Positions 24,352 to 33,570 of a DNA stretch of 64,000 nt are shown here, piece after piece; within the stretch, counting starts at the first letter, position 1; the number at the start of each line of letters is the position of its first letter. The notes below the pieces were generated by a model that had not been told where the DNA came from, did not search any database, and saw nothing but the letters and a program-made list of their open reading frames with translations. Source of the DNA: SKPT01 sp040905445 (lineage in GTDB: Bacteria > Planctomycetota > Phycisphaerae > Phycisphaerales > Phycisphaeraceae); contig JBBDRN010000020.1 of assembly GCA_040905445.1 (NCBI GenBank), positions 186,001-250,000 of the forward strand, in the 5' to 3' direction. The position numbers and the translations under genes are program-made.

Positions 24352-25851
24352 ATGCGCACCATCATGGTCATGTTCGACTCGCTCAACCGGCACATGCTGC
24401 CGCCCTACGCGCCGGGCACGTGGGTGCATGCACCCAACTTCGCGCGGCTGGCGCAGCGGACGGCGACGTTCGACCGCAGCTACGTTTGCTCGATGCCGTG
24501 CATGCCGGCGCGGCGGGACATGCATACGGGGCGGCCGAACTTTCTGCACACCGGGTGGGGGGCGCTGGAGCCGTTCGACGATTCCGTGCCGCAGATGCTT
24601 CAGAAGGCGGGCGTGTATACCCACCTCGTCAGCGATCACTACCACTACTGGGAAGACGGCGGGGCGAATTATCACAACCGCTACAACACGTGGCAGGCAT
24701 TCCGCGGGCAGGAGGGCGACCCGTTCTTCGGGCAGGTCGCCGACCCGGAAATTCCCGAGCACGTCAACCCCAAGGGTCGGCGCGAGGACTGGGTCAACCG
24801 TCAGCACCAGCGGCGTGTGCAGGACCTGCCGCAGAATCAGACGTTTGACGCGGGGCTGGCGTTCATCGAGCGCAACCGCAAGGATGACAACTGGTTTCTG
24901 CAACTCGAGACGTTCGACCCGCACGAACCGTTCGTCAGCCATCGGCGGTTCAAGGACCTGTACCCGAGCGACTACGATGGGCCGCTGTTCGACTGGCCGG
25001 GGTACCAGAAGGTGACGGAGACGCCGGAGCAGGTCGAAGAGTGTCGGCGGAATTACGCGGCGCTACTGTCGATGTGCGATGCGCGGCTGGGCGACGTGAT
25101 CGACACGATGGACCGCCACGACATGTGGCAGGACACGATGCTCATCGTCTGCACGGACCATGGCTTCATGCTCGGCGAGCACAACGCGTGGGCGAAGAAC
25201 TGGATGCCGATGTATGAGGAGCTGGCGCATACGCCGTTCTTCATCTGGGATCCGCGGCACCCGGAGGCCGCGGGGGAGCGGCGCGGCGCGCTGGTGCAGC
25301 CTGCGATTGACGTGGGACCGACGCTGCTGGGCTTTTTTGGCGTGGAGCCGACGGTCGACATGACGGGGCGTGATCTCGGGCCGGTGATGGCGGACGACAC
25401 GGCGGTGCGCGACGCGGCGATCTTCGGGTACCACAACCAGGCGGTGAACATTACGGACGGGCGGTACGTGTACATGCGGCAGGCGCGGCCGGACGTGCCT
25501 TGCTACAACTACACGCTCATGCCGCTGGCGATGCGGGGCTTCAAGCTTAACCCGAAGACGCCTGAACCGACGCTTGCGGGACCGTTCTCGTTCACGAAGG
25601 GCATGCCGGTGCTGAAGTTCGGCCAGGCGAAGTCGGACAAGCCAGCGGCGGAGTTGACGCACCTGCTTTTTGACCTCGAAGCCGACGCCGGGCAGCAGAC
25701 GCCGCTGGATGATCCACGGACGGAGCAGCGGTTGAAGACGCGCATGGCGCAGCTCATGCACACCTGCGACGCGCCGTCGGAGCAGTACGTGCGCATGGGG
25801 CTGGAGGCGGAGGCGGAAGGCATCGCACTGGATGCGGCGTCGATGGCGTAG
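24352..25851 (+). CDS. Sulfatase (arylsulfatase family)
   Basis: 499 residues. The formylglycine motif is Cys-Met-Pro-Ala-Arg in CSMPCMPARRDMHTG near residue 50. Metal-binding residues are in MFDSLNR at the start and in CTDHGFMLGEH near 268. There is no signal peptide, which suggests it works in the cytoplasm on sulfated sugars or other sulfate esters taken up by the cell. In the motif Ser/Cys position, Cys is present, so it needs a formylglycine-generating or anaerobic maturase encoded elsewhere. It stands alone between mrp and a repeat region. Confidence 0.9.
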   Translation: MRTIMVMFDSLNRHMLPPYAPGTWVHAPNFARLAQRTATFDRSYVCSMPCMPARRDMHTGRPNFLHTGWGALEPFDDSVPQMLQKAGVYTHLVSDHYHYWEDGGANYHNRYNTWQAFRGQEGDPFFGQVADPEIPEHVNPKGRREDWVNRQHQRRVQDLPQNQTFDAGLAFIERNRKDDNWFLQLETFDPHEPFVSHRRFKDLYPSDYDGPLFDWPGYQKVTETPEQVEECRRNYAALLSMCDARLGDVIDTMDRHDMWQDTMLIVCTDHGFMLGEHNAWAKNWMPMYEELAHTPFFIWDPRHPEAAGERRGALVQPAIDVGPTLLGFFGVEPTVDMTGRDLGPVMADDTAVRDAAIFGYHNQAVNITDGRYVYMRQARPDVPCYNYTLMPLAMRGFKLNPKTPEPTLAGPFSFTKGMPVLKFGQAKSDKPAAELTHLLFDLEADAGQQTPLDDPRTEQRLKTRMAQLMHTCDAPSEQYVRMGLEAEAEGIALDAASMA

Positions 25852-25904
25852 GCCCGCCTGTGGCGGGGTGGCGGGGTGGCGGGACACCAAGCCACGGCGG
25901 CCCG

Positions 25905-26005
25905 GCAGCCGCGGGTGCAGCGCAGCGGAACGAACTCATCATTGGACCGCGGGACCGCGAAGAGGCGAAGCAAGCGAAGAGCGCGAAGAGACAGAGTTAC
26001 CCTTT
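25905..26005. repeat. Truncated composite repeat (GCAGCGCAGCGGAAC plus CGCGAAG arm)
   Basis: The left part GCGGGTGCAGCGCAGCGG, with GAACGAACTCATCATT, is the reverse complement of a piece at 50918-50950. The next part is a single CGCGAAG-type arm (ACCGCGAAGAGGCGAAGCAAG). The matching second arm is missing, so this copy is incomplete; it abuts the 3' end of the small zinc-ribbon gene. Confidence 0.6.
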
Positions 26006-26007
26006 CT

Positions 26008-26274
26008 TCAGGTCGAGTGCGTCTTGCGCTCGATAGCAACGCGGCGCAGGCGGCGGCAGCCGCTGCACCAGCCCAGCGTGAACTTGCCCACGGAGGCGGC
26101 GCCGATGCGGACGAGCCCGGCCTCCGCGGCATCATGCGTCCTGTCGCATCGCGTGCAGCGCAGTTGCCAGCCCGGGGCGTGGCCGCGCACGCCGATGAGC
26201 CGCAGCAGCAGGACGACGCTCGCGACGACGACCAGCGGCCCGAGGGCGATCAGAACTTGGACGGGCCAGGACAT
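26008..26274 (-). CDS. Small membrane protein with paired CxxC motifs
   Basis: 88 residues. One N-terminal membrane helix (QVLIALGPLVVVASVVLLLRLIG) is followed by LRCTRCDRTH and LGWCSGCRR, two CxxC pairs about 30 residues apart that could form a zinc ribbon or rubredoxin-like knuckle. A strong AAAGGAGG lies 6 bases before ATG, which argues that this short gene is real. I do not know the family. It lies between two repeat elements and downstream of pdxJ on the same strand. Confidence 0.65.
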   Translation of the reverse strand: MSWPVQVLIALGPLVVVASVVLLLRLIGVRGHAPGWQLRCTRCDRTHDAAEAGLVRIGAASVGKFTLGWCSGCRRLRRVAIERKTHST

Positions 26275-26378
26275 GCGAAGCCTCCTTTCGACCGTGCCGA
26301 AACAAGAGACGACGTCAGTTTACCATGGCCCACTTACCCGTGGAACCCGTGGAGCTTGTCAGGGCGACCGGCTGCCTT

Positions 26379-26526
26379 TAGAGCGCCTTCAACCCGTTCG
26401 TAGCGGATGGGTGCCACTGACAAGCGGAGTCCGCGGAGCTTGTCAGTGCGAATTGCAGCCAACACTGACAAGGCCGAGGACGGCCTTGTCAGTGGCACCC
26501 ACTATGGTTGGATTGAACGCGCTCTA
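26379..26526. repeat. TIR-bearing palindromic element, AGAGCGC family, copy 2
   Basis: 148 bp, the most complete copy. It begins TA-GAGCGCCTTCAACCC and ends GGATTGAACGCGCTC-TA, so the terminal inverted repeats are flanked by a TA dinucleotide on each side. Inside are two hairpins with CACTGACAAGCGGAGTCCG / GGAGCTTGTCAGTG and ACTGACAAGGCCGAGG / CCTTGTCAGTG arms. The terminal CTA (26524-26526) is the TAG stop of pdxJ. Confidence 0.85.
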
Positions 26527-27270
26527 GCCGCGGATCACGTCGAGGTAGGCCCGCACCGCCCCCGCCATGCCGTGGTGAAGCAGCGCGTCGGCGGTCAGTG
26601 CATGGCCGATCGACACTTCGAGGATGCCGCCGATCGAGACGAAGCGCGGCAGGTTGACGAGGTTCAGGTCGTGTCCGCCGTTGACGCCGAGCCCCAGCGC
26701 CTGCGCCCGCTTGGCCGCGACGGCGTATTGTTCGTGCACGCGGTCCGCTTCCGCGCCGCCTGCCGCGATCGCCCTGGCGTAGCCTTCGGTGTAGAGCTCG
26801 ATGCGATCGGCGCCGGTCGCGGGGGCGAGCTCGATCTGCTCGGCATCGGGGTCCATGAACAGGCTCACCCGGCAGCCGAGCTCGCGTAGCCGGGCGACCA
26901 CCGGCTTGACGCGCGCCGCCTCGCGCTGGAGGTCCCAGCCATGGTCGGACGTCTTCTGCGCCGGGTCGTCGGGCACGAGCGTGCACTGGTCGGGCCGCAC
27001 GCGGGCGACGATGCTCATGTAGTCGCCGAGGAAGGGGTTGCCTTCGATGTTGTATTCGCGGTCCCGCCAGGCGTCCTCGCGCAGGAGGGCCGCGAGGTGG
27101 TCGACGTCGTATCGCCGAATGTGCCGCTCGTCCGGGCGCGGGTGGACGGTGATGCCGTGGGCGCCGGCCTGGAGGGCGATGCGTGCGGCCTCGACGGGGC
27201 TGGGGACTTCGCCTTCGCGCGAGTTGCGCAGCAGGGCGACCTTGTTGACGTTGACGGAGAGGTTGGTCAT
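26524..27270 (-). CDS. pdxJ: Pyridoxine 5'-phosphate synthase
   Basis: 248 residues. The enzyme condenses 3-amino-2-oxopropyl phosphate with deoxyxylulose phosphate to give pyridoxine phosphate (DXP-dependent vitamin B6 route). Characteristic segments are VNVNKVALLRNSR at the start, QAGAHGITVHPRPDERHI near 35, RPDQCTLVPDDPAQKTSDHGWD near 92 and GLGVNGGHDLNL near 198. The length matches the family. The TAG stop is formed at the edge of an inserted palindromic element. No ribosome site is visible before ATG. Confidence 0.95.
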   Translation of the reverse strand: MTNLSVNVNKVALLRNSREGEVPSPVEAARIALQAGAHGITVHPRPDERHIRRYDVDHLAALLREDAWRDREYNIEGNPFLGDYMSIVARVRPDQCTLVPDDPAQKTSDHGWDLQREAARVKPVVARLRELGCRVSLFMDPDAEQIELAPATGADRIELYTEGYARAIAAGGAEADRVHEQYAVAAKRAQALGLGVNGGHDLNLVNLPRFVSIGGILEVSIGHALTADALLHHGMAGAVRAYLDVIRG

Positions 27271-27295
27271 GGCGGGGTGTCGTGGCGAGGGGGCC

Positions 27296-27428
27296 GTGTG
27301 GCACTGACAAGGGCGTCTTCGGTCTTGTCCAGGTTTGCCGTCGTTCGCACTGACAAGCTCCGCGGACTCCGCTTGTCAGTGGCACCCCCCGCCACCCCAC
27401 CCGCCACGAATGGATTGAAGGCGCTCTA
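27296..27428. repeat. TIR-bearing palindromic element, AGAGCGC family, copy 3
   Basis: The right end matches copy 2 (GAATGGATTGAAGGCGCTC-TA), and the TAG stop of mqnC (27426-27428) lies in it. The internal GTGGCACTGACAAG / CTTGTCAGTGGCACC arms are present, but the left terminal repeat is lost or replaced by CCGCCACC-type repeats. It fills the gap between pdxJ and mqnC. Confidence 0.75.
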
Positions 27429-28868
27429 GTCGTCGCTGCCGATGGTGAGCGTGACGCTCTCGACGGCCGCCGAGGGCTGCGGCGCGCCCTCGACGTGCAG
27501 CTTGCGTGCCCGGTGGGCCGACCAGTCCGTGACCTGCCGATCCGGCGAGTCGTCGCCGTGGTGCACCTTGATGAAGTTGTACGCGTTGTCGCGCTGCGCC
27601 GGCGTGTAGCCGGCCTCGCGGATGAGGTGACACAGCAGCGCTTCGTCGAGGCAGTAGGTCGTGCCCGCGGCGGAGACGACGTTCTCCTCCATCATCACGC
27701 TGCCCATGTCCGACGCGCCGAAGAACAGGCCGATCTGCCCGATCTTCGGGCCCATGGTCACCCACGACGCGCCGATCGAGTGGATGTTGTCGAGGAACAG
27801 CCGGCTGAGCGCCTGCATGCGCAGGTATTCCGTTGCGCCGGCGAGGCGGACGACCTTGCCCGCCCCCGGCACGGCCTGCTCGCAGGCGGCCTTGGACGCG
27901 GAGTCGAGCTCACCGGCGTAGACCCTCTCCGCGAGCACGTCGCCGGCGAAGCGCTCGCCGGCGGCGTCGTCGTGCATCGGCAGGCGCCCGAGCGGCGTGT
28001 TCTCGCGCTGAAACGGCCAGGCGATGAACGACACGTACCGCCCGGGTAGGGCTCGCGCCGTCGCCTCGTCCTGGGCCGTGCGGATCAGCCGCATGTGCTC
28101 GACGCGGTCGGCGACGCCTTCGATGTGGCCGAACATCATCGTCGCGCTGGTGTTGAGCCCAAGCTCGTGGCAGATCCGCATGACGGTCAGCCAGTGCTCG
28201 GCGCTGGCCTTGCCCTGGCCGGTGCGGCGGCGGACATGCTCGGAGAAGATCTCGCCCCCGCCGCCCGGCAGCGAGTCGAGCCCGGCGTCGATCAGCCGCT
28301 GGAGGATCACGCGGCACTTCGCCTGCCACACGTCCGGCTCGAGCTGGCCGCTCTGCCGCGGCGGCGTGGTCGGGAAGCCGTCGATCTCGGCCACGGCGAC
28401 GAGCTCGGTCACCTCCGGCGGGGAGAAGGCGTGGACGTGCACCTGCGGGAACGCCTGCTTGATCCCGCGCAGCAGGTCCTCGTAGAACTCGATCGGCAGC
28501 TCCGGGTTCATGCCGCCCTGCATGAGGATCTGCGTCCCGCCGATCGCGACGAGCTCGCGGATCTTGGCGTGAAGCTGATCGGTCTCGAGCACGTAGGCGT
28601 CGGCCTCGTGGCCTCGGCGCTTGAACGCGCAGAACGTGCAGCGCGCGGTGCAGACGTTGGTGTAGTTGATGTTGCGGTCGATGACGTAAGAACGCACCTC
28701 GCGGCCGTGGATGCGGTCGGCGACGGCGGAGGCCCAGCGGCCAAGCTCGTGCAGGGGGGCCTCGTGGTAGAGCCGCATGGCGTCGTCGGCCGAGAGCCGC
28801 CGCTCGCCCGCGACGACGTCGTCCATGCCCAACTCGCACCCCAGCTTGCTCATCTCGTTCAGGCTCAT
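27426..28868 (-). CDS. mqnC: Cyclic dehypoxanthinyl futalosine synthase
   Basis: 480 residues. This radical-SAM enzyme acts in the futalosine route to menaquinone. The cluster ligands are in NINYTNVCTARCTFCAFKR (CxxxCxxC, near residue 68). SLPGGGGEIFSEHVR and TSATMMFGHIEG follow. The C-terminal GASDMGSVMMEENVV distinguishes MqnC from MqnE. It has about 100 more residues than typical MqnC, with a low-complexity tail (HVEGAPQPSAAVESV). TACAAT at 28878-28883 is 9 bp before ATG, so transcription is probably leaderless. The neighbouring B6 gene is unrelated. Confidence 0.9.
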   Translation of the reverse strand: MSLNEMSKLGCELGMDDVVAGERRLSADDAMRLYHEAPLHELGRWASAVADRIHGREVRSYVIDRNINYTNVCTARCTFCAFKRRGHEADAYVLETDQLHAKIRELVAIGGTQILMQGGMNPELPIEFYEDLLRGIKQAFPQVHVHAFSPPEVTELVAVAEIDGFPTTPPRQSGQLEPDVWQAKCRVILQRLIDAGLDSLPGGGGEIFSEHVRRRTGQGKASAEHWLTVMRICHELGLNTSATMMFGHIEGVADRVEHMRLIRTAQDEATARALPGRYVSFIAWPFQRENTPLGRLPMHDDAAGERFAGDVLAERVYAGELDSASKAACEQAVPGAGKVVRLAGATEYLRMQALSRLFLDNIHSIGASWVTMGPKIGQIGLFFGASDMGSVMMEENVVSAAGTTYCLDEALLCHLIREAGYTPAQRDNAYNFIKVHHGDDSPDRQVTDWSAHRARKLHVEGAPQPSAAVESVTLTIGSDD

Positions 28869-29043
28869 GATGCCCGCATTGTAACGCGCCGTGACGGGTC
28901 TCTCATGGGACGGTCGAGGGCAGTTGCGGCGGCGTCGGCGAGCCGGAGGCGGGGCTTCCACGCCCCGATCGCGCCGGCGTGCCGCGTCGGGCCGGCCATC
29001 CCCTAAAATGGCGGATGTCGCGTCGCCCCCAGGAGCCCCCGCC

Positions 29044-29775
29044 ATGCCCCGCATCCTCATCGCCGTCCCGGTCTACAACGAGCAGCAGTACGTCACGCGT
29101 GTGCTCAGCGAGATCCGCAAGTACGCCGAGGACATCCTCGTCATCGACGACGGGTCGACGGACCGCACGCCGGCGCTGCTCGCCGACCAACCGGTGGACG
29201 TCATCCGTCACGCGGCGAACCGGGGCTACGGTCGATCGATCCGCGACGCGTTTCGGCATGCCCAGTGCTACGACTACGAGTGGCTGATCACGATGGACTG
29301 CGACGAGCAGCACGAGCCAGCGTCGCTGCCGGACTTTTATGAGGCAATCGGGCAGGACGACGCGGACGTGCTGTCGGGGTCGCGCTACCTGAGCCCGGAG
29401 CTGTGCGGCGACCCGCCGCCCGCGGACCGGCGTGCGATCAACGGGGAGATCACGCGGATCCTCAACGAGCGGCTGTGCCTCGACATCACGGACGCGTTCT
29501 GCGGGTTCAAGGCGTACCGCGTCAGCGCGCTGACGTCGATCAACCTGACCGAGCCGGGCTACGCGTCGCCGATGCAGTTCTGGGTCCAGGCGGTCGCGCA
29601 CGGCCTGCGCGTCCGGGAGGTGCCGATCCGGCTGATCTACAACGACCCCAACCGCAGCTTCGGCGGCCCGCTGGATGACGCGGAGCATCGGCGCAATCAC
29701 TACCTTGAAGTGCTCAACGCGGAGCTGACGCGGCTGGCGGATCGCCTGCCGACGCCGTGCCACTGCCGGGATTGA
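29044..29775 (+). CDS. Family 2 glycosyltransferase (DPM/DPG synthase-like)
   Basis: 243 residues. The GT-A fold is shown by IAVPVYNEQQYV, VIDDGSTDRTP (near 35), an Asp-Cys-Asp metal motif in ITMDCDEQHEP (near 82) and FCGFKAYRVSAL (near 155). There is no membrane segment, so it is probably a peripheral enzyme moving a sugar from a nucleotide or prenyl-phosphate donor in cell-wall or lipid-glycan synthesis. TAAAAT at 29004-29009 is a -10 candidate. It is divergent from mqnC. Confidence 0.88.
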   Translation: MPRILIAVPVYNEQQYVTRVLSEIRKYAEDILVIDDGSTDRTPALLADQPVDVIRHAANRGYGRSIRDAFRHAQCYDYEWLITMDCDEQHEPASLPDFYEAIGQDDADVLSGSRYLSPELCGDPPPADRRAINGEITRILNERLCLDITDAFCGFKAYRVSALTSINLTEPGYASPMQFWVQAVAHGLRVREVPIRLIYNDPNRSFGGPLDDAEHRRNHYLEVLNAELTRLADRLPTPCHCRD

Positions 29776-29990
29776 CGCGGCTCGCCGCTTCGCGCGCGTA
29801 CCACGCACAACATGGGGCCCTTGCAGCCGTCAACCGGCGCCGCTATCTTCAGGATGGCGCACCAGGGCGCCGCTGTGTCCGCGGAAAGGACTGCGTCCGC
29901 CTGGCTCGACTCGACAACCCGTTCGATCGTGATGATCTTCCTTACGCCCGAGCACGCGGACACCGGGCAGCACCTGATAAGGAGATCGTC

Positions 29991-31964
29991 ATGACCCCAC
30001 CACCACCCCTGCCATCGCCCCTTCCCACGCGCTCCCTGCGCGACCGGCCCGATTTCGATCAGCTCAAGCGACAGGCCAAGGAACTGCTCGATGCGTTCCG
30101 CGCTGGCGGCGCCGACGCCGTAGCGGAGGTGGCGCAGCATGAGCGTCACGCCGACGCGGCGACGTTCGCACTGCACGACGCGCAGCGCGTGCTCGCGCGG
30201 GCGTACGGCTTCGACAGTTGGCCGAAGCTCAAGGCCTACGTCGACGGGGTGACGGTCACGCGGCTGGCGGACGCGGCGCGCGGTGGCGACCTCGAGCAGG
30301 TGCGGGCGATGCTGCGGCAGCGGCCGGAGCTTGTCGATATGGACATGGCCGAGAGCAACGAGCACCGGGTGCTGCATCACGCGGTGCTGGCGCGGCAGCC
30401 GGACATGGTGCGCGTGCTGATGGAGGCGGGGGCGGACGCCCGCAAGGGGATCTACCCGCACCGTGACGCGACCAGCGCGCTGCAGATCGCCCGCGACCGC
30501 GGCTACGACGAGATCGTTGCGATCATCGACGAGGAGGAGGCGCACCGGCGCGAGGCGATGAGCTGCCCCAATGCGACGGTGAGCCCGGTGCAGGATGAGA
30601 TCAATGCCGCGATCCGCAAGGACGGCGACGAAGCGAATGCGCGGGCGGTCGCGCTGCTGGAGGGGGATGCATCGCTCATCAAGGCCTGCGACCGCAACGG
30701 GCGCACGCCGCTGCACGTCGCGTGCGAAGCGCTCAACGAGCCGATCGTCGCCTGGCTGCTCGACCATCGTGCCGACGTCAAGTGGCGCGACATAGGCGAC
30801 CGCACGCCGCTCGATGCCGCCGTCGGCCAGGGGTGGGGCGAGGTGAAAGCTCGCGACGCGTTCGCCGCCGTCGCCGCCCGCCTGCGTGCCCGCGGCGCGG
30901 AGCTGACGCCGCTCTCGGCTGTAGCGCTGGGTGAGGCGGACTGGCTGCGCCAGCGCCACGCCGAGGGCGCGCTCACCAACCCCGTCGATCCGCCTGGCGG
31001 CATGCTCACGCTCGCCGTCAAGCACGATCGGCCCGACATCCTCGCCCTGCTGCTCGAACTCGGCTTCGACCCCGACGAGCGCATGCGGGTCGCCGGCCTC
31101 GAGCAGGTCACCTACTCCTGGGGCATGCCGCTCTGGCACTGCGCCAAGCTCGGCCGCTACGACATGGCCGAGATGCTGCTGGCACGAGGGGCCGACCCCA
31201 ACGCGAAGGTCTACGCCAGCGGCTCGCCCGTTTTTCAGGCTTACGGCGCGCGCGACCAAGCGATGATCGACCTGCTGGCGCGCCATGGCGGCAAGCCCGA
31301 CGCCATCACCGCCGGCCTCTACCGCGAGACCGAGCTCGGCCGCGCCATACTCGACCAACCCGATCCGGACGCGCTCGACCAAGGCCACTTCGCCGGCACC
31401 ACCGTCGCCGAGCAACTCCTCTGGGGCGCAGCCTGCGGCGGCGACCCGGAACTCGTGCGCCTGGCGCTGGAGCGCATCGACTGGCCCCGCGACGATGCGC
31501 GCTGGTTCACCATGCTCGAACAGCCGCTGCGCTTCTGGAACCACCACGCCGGCGACCCGGACCGCGGCTTCGATCGCGACACCTACCTCGTCTGCTTCCG
31601 GCTGATCCTCGATCGCTGCGACCCCAACGTGCGCGGCCGGTTCAATGTGACCATGCTGCACCGCGTCGTCGGGCGCTACGGCCGATCCGACACGCCACCG
31701 ACCGACGCGGATCGCGTCGCTTTCGCCACGCTGTTGCTCGACGCCGGCGCGCGTGTGGACGTGCGCGATGAGCTGCTGCAATCGACGCCGCTGGGCTGGG
31801 CCTGCCGCTGGGGCCGCGCCGGCGTCGCCGAGCTGCTGCTGGACCGCGGCGCGCCGCCGGTCGAACCCGACGCTGAGCCGTGGGCCCAGCCGCTGGCATG
31901 GGCGATCAAGATGGGCGAAGACACGATTGCGGCCAAGCTGCGCCAGCGCACCGCAACACCCTGA
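29991..31964 (+). CDS. Ankyrin-repeat protein
   Basis: 657 residues with ankyrin units throughout, for example EHRVLHHAVLARQPDMVRVLMEAGAD (near 125), GRTPLHVACEALNEPIVAWLLDHRAD (near 240), GGMLTLAVKHDRPDILALLLELGFD and STPLGWACRWGRAGVAELLLDRGA near the end. The N-terminal 70 residues are an unrelated helical module (DFDQLKRQAKELLDAFRAGG) found in similar bacterial ankyrin proteins. It is a cytoplasmic scaffold without signal peptide; the partner is unknown. A strong AAGGAG 6 bases before ATG fixes the start. Confidence 0.88.
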   Translation: MTPPPPLPSPLPTRSLRDRPDFDQLKRQAKELLDAFRAGGADAVAEVAQHERHADAATFALHDAQRVLARAYGFDSWPKLKAYVDGVTVTRLADAARGGDLEQVRAMLRQRPELVDMDMAESNEHRVLHHAVLARQPDMVRVLMEAGADARKGIYPHRDATSALQIARDRGYDEIVAIIDEEEAHRREAMSCPNATVSPVQDEINAAIRKDGDEANARAVALLEGDASLIKACDRNGRTPLHVACEALNEPIVAWLLDHRADVKWRDIGDRTPLDAAVGQGWGEVKARDAFAAVAARLRARGAELTPLSAVALGEADWLRQRHAEGALTNPVDPPGGMLTLAVKHDRPDILALLLELGFDPDERMRVAGLEQVTYSWGMPLWHCAKLGRYDMAEMLLARGADPNAKVYASGSPVFQAYGARDQAMIDLLARHGGKPDAITAGLYRETELGRAILDQPDPDALDQGHFAGTTVAEQLLWGAACGGDPELVRLALERIDWPRDDARWFTMLEQPLRFWNHHAGDPDRGFDRDTYLVCFRLILDRCDPNVRGRFNVTMLHRVVGRYGRSDTPPTDADRVAFATLLLDAGARVDVRDELLQSTPLGWACRWGRAGVAELLLDRGAPPVEPDAEPWAQPLAWAIKMGEDTIAAKLRQRTATP

Positions 31965-32007
31965 TACCCGCCCCGCCGAGCCGCTGGCGGCTTCGCGCCC
32001 GCGCCCT

Positions 32008-33570
32008 TTACTCCCGCTCGCGCAGCGACTCAAGGTGCGCCGCGACCTCTTCGTCGGTGGGTTTGGGGTTGTCGACCCACGCGCCGCCGCTGTCCGTCCA
32101 CACGAACATACGCGGGTTGCCGGCCATGGGCTGGTCCGGGGCCGTGTCGCGGTAGGCGTGCCACATCGCGTCGACGAACGGGTCGAAGGTGCTGCCCTCG
32201 TCGCCGGGGCGTTCGTGCGAGCCGCGGTTTTCCGCGTAGGCATCGTCCTGCGCCATCCAGCGGTCGACGTTGTCGAAGTAGGCGTCGTGGTCCCAGAGCT
32301 CGATCTGCCCCATCAGCCGCGCCGCCAGGGCCGTGCCCACCCACGCCCGCAGGTTGCAGCAGCGGCGGTAGCTCTCGGTGGAACGGTCCCACCGCTCCCA
32401 CTCTTGCGGCGGCTTGTGCTCGTAGCGGTCCCGCCGGCCGTGGTGCTGCACCATCCAGTAGAGCGCCGTCTGCCCCGCCCAGCCCATGCCGTAGTACGTC
32501 TGCGCATCTTCGTGAAAGATGACGCTCTCGGGCAGATCGCGCAGCTCCGGCGCGTCGAGCATCAGGCTCGCGAACAGCACCGGCCACTTGCGCCCGCTCG
32601 TGTGCCCGCCGCCCCAGTTCCAACTTGCGCCGGCCCGGCCCGCGCCGGCGTTGTCGATCCCGTACTGCACCAGCCCGATCAGCAGCCGCTCCTTGCGCTC
32701 GCGCGGGACGTCCAGGTGCAGCATGAGGCTGGCGATCGACACCAGCCGGCTGTGCTCTCGGCCGTAGTTGGGCTGATTTTCGTTGGCGTTGAGTTGTTGC
32801 TGCTGCCAGTTGGAGACGTGCTCCAGCCACGGGCGCTCAAAGTAGCGCGCCATCTGATCCCAGTCCTCGAGCACGCGCAGGTCGTAGCCGGCGGCGTAGT
32901 CCGCCCCGCTCATATCGGGCGGGGCCAACTCCAGCAGCAGGTCCCACCGCAGGTCGGACGCCCGGTAGATCGGCTTGTCGGTCCCCGCGTAAGGCGGACG
33001 GAACGCGTCCGCGGGCGGCGCCTCGTCCAGCACCGTCAGCACCGCGGCCGTGTTGAGCACGGTCTGGCTGCGCTTCTCCGACGGCCACATGATCCGGTGC
33101 ACGAAGTTTGGCACCGGCAGCTCGCCGTTGCTGATCGTCGAGATCAGCGAGCGGTTGGCCTCGACCTCCATCGGGAAGGACACGCTCAGGTCCGCGTTGT
33201 ACGTCTGGCTGCGCGAGTCGTAGCCCTGCCGGCCGCCGGCCTCGAGCACGATCATCGAGCCGTTGCGCATCGCCGGGTTGTTGCGCAGGCTCGTGTCGCC
33301 CCACACGTTCTCGGGCGTGTCGATGCTCTCGCCTTCCTCCGCGGGCCCGGGCTCGGGCGATACCTGCGTCACCGTCACGGGCCCGACGACCCACCAGTCG
33401 CCGGTGACGAACTGGCCCACCTCGTACTCACCGTCGAACGTCCACGTGATGCCGTGCTGGGAGACCTCGCTGGCCATCTGCGGCTGCCCTTCCTCTCCCG
33501 CGGCGCTGGCGCCCCCGCACGCGAGCATGACGATGGTACTCAGCGCCGCCAGTGTGTTTCGATGATGCAT
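32008..33570 (-). CDS. Secreted protein of an unnamed planctomycete family, paralogue B
   Basis: 520 residues with an N-terminal signal peptide (MHHRNTLAALSTIVMLACGG; cleavage after GASA, or possibly a weak lipobox at Cys18). It shares SQHGITWTFD, GQFVTGDWWVVGPVTV, NYGREHSRLVSIASLML, STESYRRCC, WVGTALAARL, NVDRWM and FDPFVDAMWHAYRD with the protein at 13167-14633. The double Cys in YRRCC and the conserved Trp, Arg and His positions suggest a shared active or binding site. I infer a carbohydrate-active role from the alpha/alpha-barrel feel and the context of the first copy. The start has AAAGGAC upstream; TTGCGG-17-TATCAG near 33655-33700 is a promoter candidate. Confidence 0.8.
   Translation of the reverse strand: MHHRNTLAALSTIVMLACGGASAAGEEGQPQMASEVSQHGITWTFDGEYEVGQFVTGDWWVVGPVTVTQVSPEPGPAEEGESIDTPENVWGDTSLRNNPAMRNGSMIVLEAGGRQGYDSRSQTYNADLSVSFPMEVEANRSLISTISNGELPVPNFVHRIMWPSEKRSQTVLNTAAVLTVLDEAPPADAFRPPYAGTDKPIYRASDLRWDLLLELAPPDMSGADYAAGYDLRVLEDWDQMARYFERPWLEHVSNWQQQQLNANENQPNYGREHSRLVSIASLMLHLDVPRERKERLLIGLVQYGIDNAGAGRAGASWNWGGGHTSGRKWPVLFASLMLDAPELRDLPESVIFHEDAQTYYGMGWAGQTALYWMVQHHGRRDRYEHKPPQEWERWDRSTESYRRCCNLRAWVGTALAARLMGQIELWDHDAYFDNVDRWMAQDDAYAENRGSHERPGDEGSTFDPFVDAMWHAYRDTAPDQPMAGNPRMFVWTDSGGAWVDNPKPTDEEVAAHLESLRERE

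Noticed and set aside
19171..27428. Protein-coding meaning of the repeat translation (SGTHYGWIERAL-type phrases)
   Set aside because: The same phrases occur in all copies of the palindromic element and in several frames; they are by-products of the repeat, not genes.
29700..32243. An 847-codon minus-strand frame over the ankyrin gene
   Set aside because: No recognisable motif; the plus strand has ankyrin repeats and a strong ribosome site.
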